From contig NZ_JAGLCD010000003.1 in assembly GCF_023146395.1 (NCBI RefSeq), positions 1-42,234 of the forward strand: DNA of 42,234 nt, given 5' to 3'. The DNA comes from Aeromicrobium sp. (GTDB taxonomy: Bacteria > Actinomycetota > Actinomycetes > Propionibacteriales > Nocardioidaceae). This document shows positions 34,719 to 42,234 of this stretch, in pieces. Numbering within the stretch: position 1 is the first letter of the stretch; each line of letters opens with the position of its first letter. Below the pieces are notes generated by a model that saw nothing but the letters and a program-made list of their open reading frames with translations, was not told the DNA's origin and ran no database searches. The translations under genes and the position numbers were made by a program.

Positions 34719-37279
34719 CGCAGCATCCCTCGCCAGGCCGCCAGGAGTGAGCGGGTCGTGGTCGGGCGCCGCACCGCGATGCGGACCCAGGAGTCGTCCA
34801 GGCCCGGGAACGTGTCGGCGCGGCGCACCGCGAAGCCCGCGGCGCGCAGGCGCGCGTGGGTCCCCTCGCCGGGCCGGGCCAGCACGAACGAGGCCGTGGC
34901 GGGGCCGGCAACGGGCACCCCGAGCTCGGTCAGCCCGTCGACGAGGATCGCGCGCTGCGTCGTGACCAGGCGTGCGCGGCGCTCGGCCTCCGCGACGGCC
35001 TCGTCGCTCGTGGTCGCCACGAGCACCGCGAGCGCGGGGGTCGAGACCGACCACGGCGGCTGCTGTCGGCGCAGCTCGGCGACGACCTCGCCGTCGCCCA
35101 CGACGTAGCCGGCGCGGATGCCGGGCAGGCCCCAGAGCTTCGTGAGGCTGCGGAGCACCACCAGGCCAGGCATCGGCACGCCGGTCAGGCTCGCGCGCTC
35201 GCCGGGCACGGCGTCCATGAAGGCCTCGTCGACCACGACGACCCGGCCGGGCCGCAGCAGCCGGCGCAGGTCGGTCACGGGGTGCAGGACCGAGGTGGGG
35301 TTGGTCGGGTTGCCGACGATCACGAGGTCCGCCTCGTCGGGCACGGCCTCGGGGTCGAGCCGGAAGCCGTCCTCGGGGCGCGTGACGACGCGGTGCACGG
35401 CGTGACCGGCCGCCGTCAGGGCGACCTCGGGCTCGGTGAACTGCGGGTGCACCACGACGGGGTGACGCCACGGGCGGGCCCGCGCGACGAGGGTGAACGC
35501 CTCGGCGGCTCCCGAGGTCGCCAGGACCTCGGCGGGCGAGCGGCCATGGCGCCGGGCCACGGCCTTCTCGGCGGCGCGCGGATCGGGATAGCCGCCGACG
35601 CGCGCCATCGCGTCGGTCAGGGCGTGCGTGAGCCAGGCGGGCTGGGGCTCGTCGGTCACGTTGACCGCGAGGTCGACCAGACCGTCGTCGAGCTCGGCGT
35701 CGCCGTGCCACCCGAGGCCCGGCCCACCCGGGCGCTCGACCGGCGGGGTGTGCTCGGTGACGACCGCGGTGCTCGCGACGCGGGCCGCGCCCGCCGCCAC
35801 GGGGGAGGCCGCCGCGGCGCCGGCCAGGCGCTGGGCGAGGTGCGGAGCCCCGGCCCAGTGCGTGTGCAGGTAGGACGCGTGCAGCGTGGGGCTCGCGAAG
35901 CCGATCGACGCCCCGCGGTCGATCCACGCGGGCACCTCGCCGTGCACGGGCTCGACGTGCGTGCGGTGGAACTCGTGGGCCGTGACCCGCTCGCCCGCGC
36001 GGGTCAGCAGGGTGTCCTGGCCGGCGATGCCGGTGCGGTACGCGAGCGTGAGGCGTGGCGACATGACCGCCTCGGCGTCGAGGGCGCCGATCATCGGCAC
36101 GTCGTCGACGCTGCGGCACAGGTAGAGCAGGCCGGCGCACTCGGCCACGGTGGGCACGCCGTCGGCCACGGCCTGGCGCAGCTGCTCGCGCAGGGCCGTG
36201 TTGCCCGTGAGCCCGGCGGCGTGCACCTCGGGGAACCCGCCCCCGAGGTACAGCGCGCGGGTGCCGGCGGGCAGCTCGGTCGCGGTGAGCGGGTCGAAGA
36301 CCTCGACCCGGCAGCCCGCGGCCTCGAGCAGCTCGGTCGTCTCGGCGTAGGTGAACGTGAAGGCGCGGCCCCCGGCCACCGCGACGACGGGGGCGCCCTC
36401 GACGGGCGTCACGTGGTCGGCGGGGTCCCAGGCGGCGGTGTCGAGGTCGGGGGCGGAGCGGGCGATCTCGACGACCGTGTCGAGGTCGATCCGCTCGGCG
36501 ACCTGGGCCGCGAGCCGGTCGAGCGCCTGGGCGGCCTCGTCCCGCTCCTGCGCGGGGACCAGGCCGAGGTGCCGTGACGGGGCCACGATGCCGTCGTCGC
36601 GCGACAGCACGCCGAGCACCGGCAGGCCGAGCGGCTCGATCGACCGGCGGACCTCGTCGGCGTGCCGCGGCGACCCGGACTTGTTGAGGATCACGCCGGC
36701 GAGGCGCACGGCGGGGTCGAAGCTCGCGATGCCGTGGACGAGCGCGCCGATCGTGCGCGAGGCCGACGAGATGTCGACCACCAGCACGACGGGGCTGCGG
36801 GTCGCGGCGGCGACGTGGGCGGTGGAGGCGAATCCGTCGCCGCCGATCTGCCCGTCGTAGAGCCCCATGACGCCCTCGATCACGGCGACGTCCGCCATCG
36901 CGGCGGGGGTGCCGGGCCGTGGGCGGCGATCGAGCCGCGCGCCGTGCTTGAGCAGCGGTGCCAGGCGCTCCTCGCCGACGAGGTGGGGGTCGAGGTTGCG
37001 GCCGGGCCGTCCGGTCGCCAGCGAGTGGTAGCCGGGGTCGATGTAGTCGGGTCCGACCTTGTGCCCGCTCACGACGTGACCTGCCGCCGCGAGGGCCGCC
37101 ATGAGCCCCGTGGCCACGGTGGTCTTCCCGTGCCCCGAGGCAGGAGCCGCCACCACAAACCTCGGCAGGCGGTGGGAGACCGAACCACTGTCCGTCACCC
37201 CATCGAGGTGGCTGGCTCCATCGGGGTGGCGGTCAGTGGATCCAGAGCCGTGAGCCAGCCGCCGAGCTGACGACGTCAC
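34715..37279 (-). CDS. cobB: CobB-CobC fusion: cobyrinate a,c-diamide synthase plus PLP aminotransferase-like domain
   Basis: An 854-residue two-enzyme chain. Residues about 40-480 are CobB: ATPase loop VVAAPASGHGKTTVATGLM, GPDYIDPGYHSLATGR, and a glutaminase domain with LYLGGGFPEVHA and nucleophile Cys in TVAECAGLLYLCR. It amidates the a and c side chains. After an Ala/Pro linker, residues about 510-854 are a fold-type I PLP protein of the CobC/HisC kind: NPTNPTSV, VVVDEAFMDAVPGE and the Schiff-base Lys in VLRSLTKLWGLPGIRAGYVV. This type supplies the aminopropanol linker or acts as in mycobacterial Rv2231c. Start is GTG at 37279 (overlapping the cobO stop), 37282, or an internal GTG near residue 28. 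Confidence 0.9.
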   Translation of the reverse strand: MTSSARRLAHGSGSTDRHPDGASHLDGVTDSGSVSHRLPRFVVAAPASGHGKTTVATGLMAALAAAGHVVSGHKVGPDYIDPGYHSLATGRPGRNLDPHLVGEERLAPLLKHGARLDRRPRPGTPAAMADVAVIEGVMGLYDGQIGGDGFASTAHVAAATRSPVVLVVDISSASRTIGALVHGIASFDPAVRLAGVILNKSGSPRHADEVRRSIEPLGLPVLGVLSRDDGIVAPSRHLGLVPAQERDEAAQALDRLAAQVAERIDLDTVVEIARSAPDLDTAAWDPADHVTPVEGAPVVAVAGGRAFTFTYAETTELLEAAGCRVEVFDPLTATELPAGTRALYLGGGFPEVHAAGLTGNTALREQLRQAVADGVPTVAECAGLLYLCRSVDDVPMIGALDAEAVMSPRLTLAYRTGIAGQDTLLTRAGERVTAHEFHRTHVEPVHGEVPAWIDRGASIGFASPTLHASYLHTHWAGAPHLAQRLAGAAAASPVAAGAARVASTAVVTEHTPPVERPGGPGLGWHGDAELDDGLVDLAVNVTDEPQPAWLTHALTDAMARVGGYPDPRAAEKAVARRHGRSPAEVLATSGAAEAFTLVARARPWRHPVVVHPQFTEPEVALTAAGHAVHRVVTRPEDGFRLDPEAVPDEADLVIVGNPTNPTSVLHPVTDLRRLLRPGRVVVVDEAFMDAVPGERASLTGVPMPGLVVLRSLTKLWGLPGIRAGYVVGDGEVVAELRRQQPPWSVSTPALAVLVATTSDEAVAEAERRARLVTTQRAILVDGLTELGVPVAGPATASFVLARPGEGTHARLRAAGFAVRRADTFPGLDDSWVRIAVRRPTTTRSLLAAWRGMLR

Positions 37280-37890
37280 CACTCGATCCCCCTCTGGCCC
37301 TTCTGGCCACGGTCGAAGGGGTGCTTCTCGTGCTGCATCTCGGTCACGAGATCGGCGATCTCGCGCAGGGCGGGGTGGGCGCGGCGGCCCGTGATCATGA
37401 CGTGCTGGTGGCCGGGGCGGTCACGGAGCGTCTCGACGACGTCGTCGGCGTCGACCCAGCCGCGCTCCATCAGGTACGTGAACTCGTCGAGCACGTAGAG
37501 CGTGTGGCGCTCGTCGGCGAGGCGGCGCTTGACCTCGCCCCAGCCCTCGGCGGCCTCGGCAGCGTGGTCGGTGTCGGTGCCCTGCTTGCGCGACCACGAC
37601 CAGCCGGAGCCCATCTTGTGCCACTCGACGGGGCCGCCCTCACCGGTCTGAGCGTGCAGCTCGCCGAGCCGCTCGAGCACGGTCTGCTCGCCGATGCGCC
37701 ACTTGGCCGACTTCACGAACTGGAACACGCCGATGTCCCAGCCCTGGTTCCAGCCGCGCAGGGCCAGTCCGAACGCCGACGTGGACTTGCCCTTGCCGTC
37801 GCCGGTGTTGACCATCAGCAGCGGCCGGTTGCGACGCTGCTTGGTCGTCAGCCCGTCGTCGGGGACGATCAGTGGCTCGCCCTGGGGCAT
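37276..37890 (-). CDS. cobO: Cob(I)yrinic acid a,c-diamide adenosyltransferase CobO
   Basis: A 204-residue ATP:corrinoid adenosyltransferase (BtuR/CobA-type) that adds the upper adenosyl ligand. The P-loop for ATP is LLMVNTGDGKGKSTSAFGLA, followed by GWDIGVFQFVKSAKWRIGE, LYVLDEFTYLMERGW and HVMITGRRAHPALREIADLV; the end HPFDRGQKGQRGIEW is the typical family tail. The ATG shares one base with the upstream stop (TGATG), and the stop overlaps the cobB fusion. Confidence 0.96.
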   Translation of the reverse strand: MPQGEPLIVPDDGLTTKQRRNRPLLMVNTGDGKGKSTSAFGLALRGWNQGWDIGVFQFVKSAKWRIGEQTVLERLGELHAQTGEGGPVEWHKMGSGWSWSRKQGTDTDHAAEAAEGWGEVKRRLADERHTLYVLDEFTYLMERGWVDADDVVETLRDRPGHQHVMITGRRAHPALREIADLVTEMQHEKHPFDRGQKGQRGIEW

Positions 37891-39995
37891 CAGGCCACCT
37901 CCGTCCGTACGACGCTCGTCAGGGCGTCGGCCGTGACGTCGCCGAGCGGGAGGTAGCTCGCCGCCATGACCTCGGCGAGCTGGCGCGCGAGGCCCAGGCT
38001 CATCCGGCCCGTCTCGCAGTCGACGACGACGGTCTCGACGCCCGAGAGCAGCGACGCGGCGCGCTGCGAGCGCGGGACGGCGTCGGGACCGTGGGTCGCG
38101 CGGCCGTCGGTCACCAGCACCAGCAGGGGACGACGGCGCGGGTCCCGCACCCGCTCGATGCGCAGCGTCTCGACGACCTGGAGCAGCCCCTCGGCCAGCG
38201 GGGTGCGGCCGCCGGCGGGGAGGTCGTCGAGGCGGCGGGCCGCGATGTCGATCGACCCGGTGGGCGGCAGCGCGAGCTCGGCCTCGCCGCCGCGGAACGT
38301 CACCAGGCCCACCTTGTCGCGGCGCTGGTACGCGTCGAGCAGGAGCGAGAGGATCGCGGTCTTGACCTGCTCCATGCGCCGGCGTGCGGCCATCGAGCCG
38401 GACGCGTCGACGCAGAACAGCACGAGGTTCGACTCGCGGCCCTCGGTCACCGCGACCCGCAGGTCGGACGGCTCGAGCCGCACGGTGTTCGCTTCTGGCC
38501 GCCCGTGGCCCGGCACCCCCGCCGTGCCGTCTGGCCGCCCGTGGCCCGGCACCCCCGCCGTGCGGCGGGTCGCCTGGTGGGGTGCCGCGGCCCACAGGGT
38601 CTGCGGCAGGTCGAGGCGGCCGCCGGAACCCTCCGCGCGCCGGGCGCCGACCCGGCGACCGTTCGAGGTCAGGGCACGCGAGCGCCGACCGGCTTCACCC
38701 GCGCCGAGGCCGTCGACCGTGAACAGGCGGGCCCGCGACGGCTCGCCGGCCTGGGCGGTCGTCGTCGTGCCCGAGCCTGATCCAGTGGGCTCGCCGTCGG
38801 CGTCGCCGCCCGGGGGAGGCGTCGGGGCTCCACGGTCCTCGGCCTCGCCAGTGGCGTCGCCGGGGCCGTCGTCGCTGCCGCCGTCGGGTCCCGCGGGCGG
38901 ACCGTCGCCCCCGTCGTCATCCCCGTCGCCACCCCCGTCGCCATCGGGATCAGGATCCGGCTCGTCGTCTGGCCCCTGCGGCTCCTCGTCGTCGCCCAGC
39001 AGGTCGTCGAGCTGCTGCTGGTCGATGCCCGGGGCGTCGAACGGATTGCGCCGGCGGCGGTGCGGCAGTGCGAGTCGAGCCGCCACACGGATGTCCTCGG
39101 TCGTGACGTGCGTGCGGCCCTGCCATGCGGCATGGGCGACGGCCGCGCGCGCCGTGACGATGTCGGCCCGCATGCCGTCGACGTCGAACGCGGCGCAGAT
39201 CTCGGCGATGCGCACGAGGTCGTCGTCGGTCAGGAGCACCTGCTCGAGCAGCTCCTGCGCGGCCGAGAGACGCTCGCGCAGAGCAGTCTCCTCGGCGGCG
39301 AATCGCTGCGTGAAGGTCTCCGGTGCGGCGTCGAAGGCGAGCCGGCGGCGGGTCACCTCGGCGCGCAGCTGCGGGTCGCGGGGCGCGGCGACGTCGACCG
39401 TCAGGCCGAAGCGGTCGAGCAGCTGCGGGCGCAGCTCGCCCTCCTCGGGATTCATCGTGCCGATCAGCACGAACCGGGCCGCGTGCTCGACCGAGACGCC
39501 GTCGCGCTCCACGGTGCTGCGGCCCATCGCCGCGGCGTCCAGCAGGAGGTCGACCAGGTGGTCGTGCAGCAGGTTGACCTCGTCGACGTAGAGGATCCCG
39601 CGGTGCGCCTTGGCCAGCAGGCCGGGCTCGTACTCCGTGACGCCCTCGCTGAGCGCCTTCTGCAGGTGCAGCGAGCCGAGCACGCGGTCCTCGGAGGCGC
39701 CGACGGGCAGCTCGACGAGACGCACGGGCCGGGTCTCGATCTCGGGCTCGGGGCCGAACGGTCCGTCGGGCGACCGCGGGTCGGCAGTGCGCGGATCGGA
39801 CGAGAACCGGTCGCCCGCCACGACGTCGATCGGGGGCAGCACGCCGGCGAGCGCGCGCACCATGGTCGACTTCGCGGTGCCCTTCTCGCCGCGCACGAGG
39901 ACGCCGCCGATCGAGGGCGAGATCGTCGCGAGGACGAGCGCCAGGGCCATGTCGTCGGATCCGACGACGGCCGTGAAGGGGTACTGACGTGGCAT
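37890..39995 (-). CDS. Magnesium/cobalt chelatase-type ATPase, ChlI-ChlD fusion
   Basis: A 701-residue protein with an AAA+ ChlI-like half (VLVRGEKGTAKSTMVRALAG, GILYVDEVNLLHDHLVDLLL, FVLIGTMNPEEGELRPQLLD), an acidic Pro/Asp/Gly linker (about residues 335-425) and a von Willebrand A domain with the MIDAS LFCVDASGSMAARRRME. The first gene behind riboswitch 3 and next to cobO, it is most likely the ATPase partner of CobN for cobalt insertion in the aerobic pathway, as for mycobacterial Rv2850c beside cobO. CobN is not in the window. The linker region has an in-frame 36-bp duplication. Confidence 0.9.
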   Translation of the reverse strand: MPRQYPFTAVVGSDDMALALVLATISPSIGGVLVRGEKGTAKSTMVRALAGVLPPIDVVAGDRFSSDPRTADPRSPDGPFGPEPEIETRPVRLVELPVGASEDRVLGSLHLQKALSEGVTEYEPGLLAKAHRGILYVDEVNLLHDHLVDLLLDAAAMGRSTVERDGVSVEHAARFVLIGTMNPEEGELRPQLLDRFGLTVDVAAPRDPQLRAEVTRRRLAFDAAPETFTQRFAAEETALRERLSAAQELLEQVLLTDDDLVRIAEICAAFDVDGMRADIVTARAAVAHAAWQGRTHVTTEDIRVAARLALPHRRRRNPFDAPGIDQQQLDDLLGDDEEPQGPDDEPDPDPDGDGGGDGDDDGGDGPPAGPDGGSDDGPGDATGEAEDRGAPTPPPGGDADGEPTGSGSGTTTTAQAGEPSRARLFTVDGLGAGEAGRRSRALTSNGRRVGARRAEGSGGRLDLPQTLWAAAPHQATRRTAGVPGHGRPDGTAGVPGHGRPEANTVRLEPSDLRVAVTEGRESNLVLFCVDASGSMAARRRMEQVKTAILSLLLDAYQRRDKVGLVTFRGGEAELALPPTGSIDIAARRLDDLPAGGRTPLAEGLLQVVETLRIERVRDPRRRPLLVLVTDGRATHGPDAVPRSQRAASLLSGVETVVVDCETGRMSLGLARQLAEVMAASYLPLGDVTADALTSVVRTEVA
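38494..38565. repeat. In-frame 36-bp tandem duplication inside the chelatase gene
   Basis: Two nearly identical 36-bp copies (TCTGGCCGCCCGTGGCCCGG is the start of each on the plus strand) give a repeated 12-residue unit containing TAGVPGHGRP just before the VWA domain. The near identity of the copies points to a recent duplication in a flexible linker. Confidence 0.85.
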
Positions 39996-40037
39996 GTAGG
40001 GCTCCCGCACTCTTGCCAGGCGCTGTGCGCCATGGGG

Positions 40038-40153
40038 CGGCCCGAGGCCGGTCTCCGGACTTCCCGGATCCAGGTCCGGGTCACCGTAGCGGGCCCTGTG
40101 CCGGATTCTCACCGGCTTCCCGATTCTCCCCACGCGTGGGGCACCTCGGGCCG
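40038..40153 (-). promoter_or_regulatory. Cobalamin riboswitch 3 (chelatase-cobO-cobB-cobA operon)
   Basis: Minus strand: outer stem CGGCCCGAGG (40153-40144) pairs perfectly with CCTCGGGCCG (40047-40038). The core is GGGAAGCCGGTGAGAATCCG then GCACAGGGCCCGCTACGGTG, and the 3' conserved part is AAGTCCGGAGACCGGCC. The downstream leader holds a GGCGC-ACA-GCGCC hairpin and the ribosome site GCGGGAG 7 nt before the ATG at 39995. No terminator is seen. Confidence 0.92.
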
Positions 40154-40167
40154 TTCTGTTCGGGCTC

Positions 40168-40199
40168 AGGCTAGCGCGTGGGGTCGGCACCGCTAGCCT
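40168..40199. promoter_or_regulatory. Divergent -10 boxes of riboswitch 3 and cobL, forming an inverted repeat
   Basis: AGGCTAGCG (40168-40176) and CGCTAGCCT (40191-40199) are exact inverted copies. Each contains TAGCCT in its outward direction: leftward for the riboswitch transcript (start near the aptamer), rightward with 7 nt to the cobL ATG (leaderless). The two promoters therefore overlap each other's -35 region. Confidence 0.5.
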
Positions 40200-40206
40200 C
40201 GCGCCC

Positions 40207-41427
40207 ATGGCTGAGACCCTGAGGCGCGGCGACGTGCACCTCGTCGGTGTCGGTGCCGACGGCTGGGAGGGGCTCGCCGAACCCCTGCGCGCGCTGGTCG
40301 CGCAGGCCGAGGTCGTCGTGGGCGGCGAGCGTCACCTCGCGATGCTGCCGCCGCACGTGACGGCGGAGCGCGTCGTCTGGCCGTCGCCGATGCGCGCCGC
40401 GCTGCCCGGGCTCGTCGCGTCGTGGTCCGACCGTCGTGTCGTGGTGCTGGCGTCGGGCGATCCGTTCGTCGCGGGCATCGGCACGACGCTGCGGGACTTC
40501 GTGCCGCCGGAACGTCTCGTGGTGCACCCAGCGGTCTCGTCCGAGTCGCTCGCGCGGGCTCGGATGGGGTGGCCCGCGGAGAGCGTCACGGTCCTGCGTG
40601 ACCACGCCCAGCTGCCGCGCCACCTCGCCGCAGGGCAGCGGCTGCTCGTGCTGAGTCGTGACGAGCACGTGCCGGCCGAGGTCGTGTCGCTGCTCGTGGA
40701 CGCCGGGCTCGGCGCGAGTCGGGTCACGGCCCTCGCGCACCTCGGCGGCGCGGACGAGTCGGTCGCGAGCTCGACCGCCCAGACCTGGAAGCACGCGGTG
40801 CCGTCGCTGCACGTGCTGGCGGTCGAGGTCGTCGCCGACCGCCCGACGTCGTTCCTCGGCTGGGTCGCCGGCTTGCCGGACGACGCCTTCGAGCACGACG
40901 GTCAGCTCACCAAGCGCGACCTGCGGGCTTCGGCGCTCGCGCGGCTCGCGCCGGTCCCCGGGGCCGTGCTGTGGGACGTGGGCGCGGGGGCCGGGTCGGT
41001 CGGCATCGAGTGGATGCGGGCGCATCCGACCTGCCGCACGGTGGCCGTGGAGTCGCACCCGGAGCGCGCCGCCCGCATCGCCCGGAACGCGGCTCGGCTG
41101 GGCGTGCCCGGGCTGCAGGTCGTCGAGGGTCGCGCACCGGATGCGCTGGCGGACCTGCCCGACCCCGATGCGGTGTTCGTCGGCGGGGGTGCCACCGGCG
41201 AGGGCGTGCTCGACACGGCGTGGGCCCGGCTGGGTCCCGGGGGCCGGCTCGTCGTGCACGCCGTGACGCTCGAGACCGAACGGGTCGTGGTGGACTGGGC
41301 AAGCCGCGTGGGCGGGGAGCTGACCCGCCTCGCCGTCGAGACGGCACGGCCGATCGGCACGTTCACCGGCTGGGAGCCCGCGCGCGCCGTCGTGCAGTGG
41401 GCCGTGACGAAGGAAGAGACACCGTGA
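40207..41427 (+). CDS. cobL: Precorrin-6Y C5,15-methyltransferase (decarboxylating) CobL
   Basis: A 406-residue fusion of CbiE and CbiT. The N-terminal half methylates C5 (and is a tetrapyrrole methylase: VHLVGVGADGWEGLAEPLRA, VVVLASGDPFVAGIGTTL). The C-terminal half is a Rossmann methyltransferase that methylates C15 and decarboxylates (LWDVGAGAGSVGIEWMRAHP, VAVESHPERAARIARNAARL, DAVFVGGGATGEGVL). The ATG follows TAGCCT by 7 nt with no ribosome site, so it is probably leaderless and independent of the riboswitch on the other strand. Stop overlaps cobM. Confidence 0.95.
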   Translation: MAETLRRGDVHLVGVGADGWEGLAEPLRALVAQAEVVVGGERHLAMLPPHVTAERVVWPSPMRAALPGLVASWSDRRVVVLASGDPFVAGIGTTLRDFVPPERLVVHPAVSSESLARARMGWPAESVTVLRDHAQLPRHLAAGQRLLVLSRDEHVPAEVVSLLVDAGLGASRVTALAHLGGADESVASSTAQTWKHAVPSLHVLAVEVVADRPTSFLGWVAGLPDDAFEHDGQLTKRDLRASALARLAPVPGAVLWDVGAGAGSVGIEWMRAHPTCRTVAVESHPERAARIARNAARLGVPGLQVVEGRAPDALADLPDPDAVFVGGGATGEGVLDTAWARLGPGGRLVVHAVTLETERVVVDWASRVGGELTRLAVETARPIGTFTGWEPARAVVQWAVTKEETP

Positions 41428-42182
41428 CGATCCACTTCGTGGGGGCCGGCCCCGGCGCCGCGGACCTGCTGACCCTGCGCGCCGCGGCGATGCTGGGGGC
41501 CGCCGACGTCGTGGTCTACGCCGGCACGTACCTCGACGCCGAGGTGCTCGGCCACTGTCGCGAGGGCGTCCGGCTCGTCGACACCCAGGACCTCGACCTC
41601 GACCGGATCACGGCCGAGCTCGTCGGCGCGCACGAGGCCGGTCTGGACGTCGTGCGGCTGTGCTCGGGCGATCCGTCGCTCTACTCGGCGGTGCACGAGC
41701 AGGGGCGCCGCCTGGACGCGCACGGCGTGCCGTGGGACGTCACCCCGGGCGTGCCCGCCTACGCGGCCGCTGCGGCGACCGTCGCGGCCGAGCTCACGGT
41801 GCCCGAGCTCGTGCAGTCGGTCGTGCTCACGCGCACGCAGGCGCGGTCGACCGCGATGCCGGTGGGGGAGTCGCTCGCGGCGTTCGCCGCCACGGGCGCC
41901 ACGCTGTGCCTGCACCTGGCGATCACCCGGACCCGGGCCCTCGCGACCGAGCTGGCCGAGCACTACGGGGCCGACTGCCCCGTGGTCGTCGTGGCACACG
42001 CGTCGCGTCCTGACCGGCTCGTGCTGCGCGGCACGCTCGGCGACATCGCCGATCAGGTGGAGGCCGCGGGTCTGCGCCAGGCCGCCGTGATCCTGGTGGG
42101 CCGTGCCCTCGCCGAGGACGTCCGCGCCGGCGAGTCCTACCTCTACGCCCCCACCCGCGACCGCTCCCTCAAGTCCCGCTGA
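41424..42182 (+). CDS. cobM: Precorrin-4 C11-methyltransferase CobM
   Basis: A 252-residue tetrapyrrole methylase that methylates C11 of precorrin-4. It begins with GTG (IHFVGAGPGAADLLTLRAAA) and shows VVVYAGTYLDAEVL, VVRLCSGDPSLYSAVHEQGR, WDVTPGVPAYAAAAATVAAE, LTVPELVQSVVLTR, and CPVVVVAHASRPDRLVLRGT. The start codon overlaps the cobL stop (GTGA) with AAGGAAGAG upstream. The gene is complete and is followed by a dispersed repeat, so the cobLM unit probably ends here. Confidence 0.95.
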   Translation: MTIHFVGAGPGAADLLTLRAAAMLGAADVVVYAGTYLDAEVLGHCREGVRLVDTQDLDLDRITAELVGAHEAGLDVVRLCSGDPSLYSAVHEQGRRLDAHGVPWDVTPGVPAYAAAAATVAAELTVPELVQSVVLTRTQARSTAMPVGESLAAFAATGATLCLHLAITRTRALATELAEHYGADCPVVVVAHASRPDRLVLRGTLGDIADQVEAAGLRQAAVILVGRALAEDVRAGESYLYAPTRDRSLKSR

Positions 42183-42200
42183 CCCCGAACCCTCCGCAGT

Positions 42201-42234
42201 TCGAGACCTCCGCTGGTCGAGTTGGTCCGAGGAA
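42201..42234 (-). repeat. Dispersed intergenic repeat, partial copy cut by the window end
   Basis: CGCTGGTCGAGTTGGTCCGAGGAA matches the start of the inverted copy at 17385 (GTCGTCGAGTGGCGTCCGAGGAACGAG) up to the last base of the window, so the rest of the element should lie outside. A short TCGAGACC precedes it in the same orientation. Confidence 0.5.

Noticed and set aside
38494..38565. CRISPR or other array
   Set aside because: Only two adjacent in-frame units without spacers, inside a coding region.

Overview
The window is high-GC DNA from a free-living actinobacterium, most likely Nocardioidaceae-like (Nocardioides/Aeromicrobium type). This is an inference from base composition, a HAIR (HspR) operator in front of clpB, several TANNNT -10 boxes placed 6-7 nt before a start codon (leaderless transcripts), a fused isobutyryl-CoA mutase, and the actinobacterial order chelatase ATPase - cobO - cobB - cobA. 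No mobile element, CRISPR array, tRNA or rRNA was seen.

Layout. 1-291 is an intergenic stretch with two copies of a dispersed repeat. 292-3880 holds a tight four-gene unit (GT4 glycosyltransferase, methyltransferase, alpha/alpha-toroid protein, second methyltransferase) of unknown product. 4006-5562 (minus strand) holds a LapA-like membrane protein, a CsbD-like protein and a TetR regulator, with a palindromic operator in the csbD promoter. 5650-10936 holds clpB, a membrane protein and a type II NADH dehydrogenase. 10945-13322 (minus) holds a BtuF-like cytoplasmic protein, RNase HI, a thioesterase and a membrane/coiled-coil protein. 13521-17330 holds the AdoCbl-dependent mutase icmF and a divergent marR. 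17575-19948 (minus) holds a GNAT acetyltransferase and an acyl-CoA oxidase/dehydrogenase.

From about 20000 to the end the window is almost entirely vitamin B12, arranged as four transcription units. (1) Plus strand, 20005-29042: a cobalamin riboswitch, then a sortase-anchored alpha/alpha-toroid protein, a DUF4430 (transcobalamin C-terminal-like) protein, EcfT, a double ATPase, an ECF S component, an ABM-fold membrane protein, cobQ and cobK. (2) Minus strand, 33229-29123: a compact cobalamin riboswitch, cbtB, cbtA, cobT, cobS, cobD. (3) Minus strand, about 40153-33271: a third cobalamin riboswitch, chelatase I/D fusion, cobO, a cobB-cobC fusion, cobA, and a histidine phosphatase. (4) Plus strand from 40194: leaderless cobL-cobM, running to the window end.

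How they work together: CbtAB would supply cobalt. The chelatase, CobO, CobB, CobQ and the methyltransferases build the corrin. CobD, CobS, CobT and the phosphatase complete the lower loop. The first unit appears to be a salvage route in which two cell-surface proteins resembling the two halves of animal intrinsic factor/transcobalamin capture corrinoid and hand it to an ECF importer. IcmF, 3 kb upstream of that unit, is a consumer of the AdoCbl. cobU, cobN, cobG, cobH, cobI, cobJ and cobF are not in the window. The most striking candidate system is the split transcobalamin-like capture module under riboswitch control.
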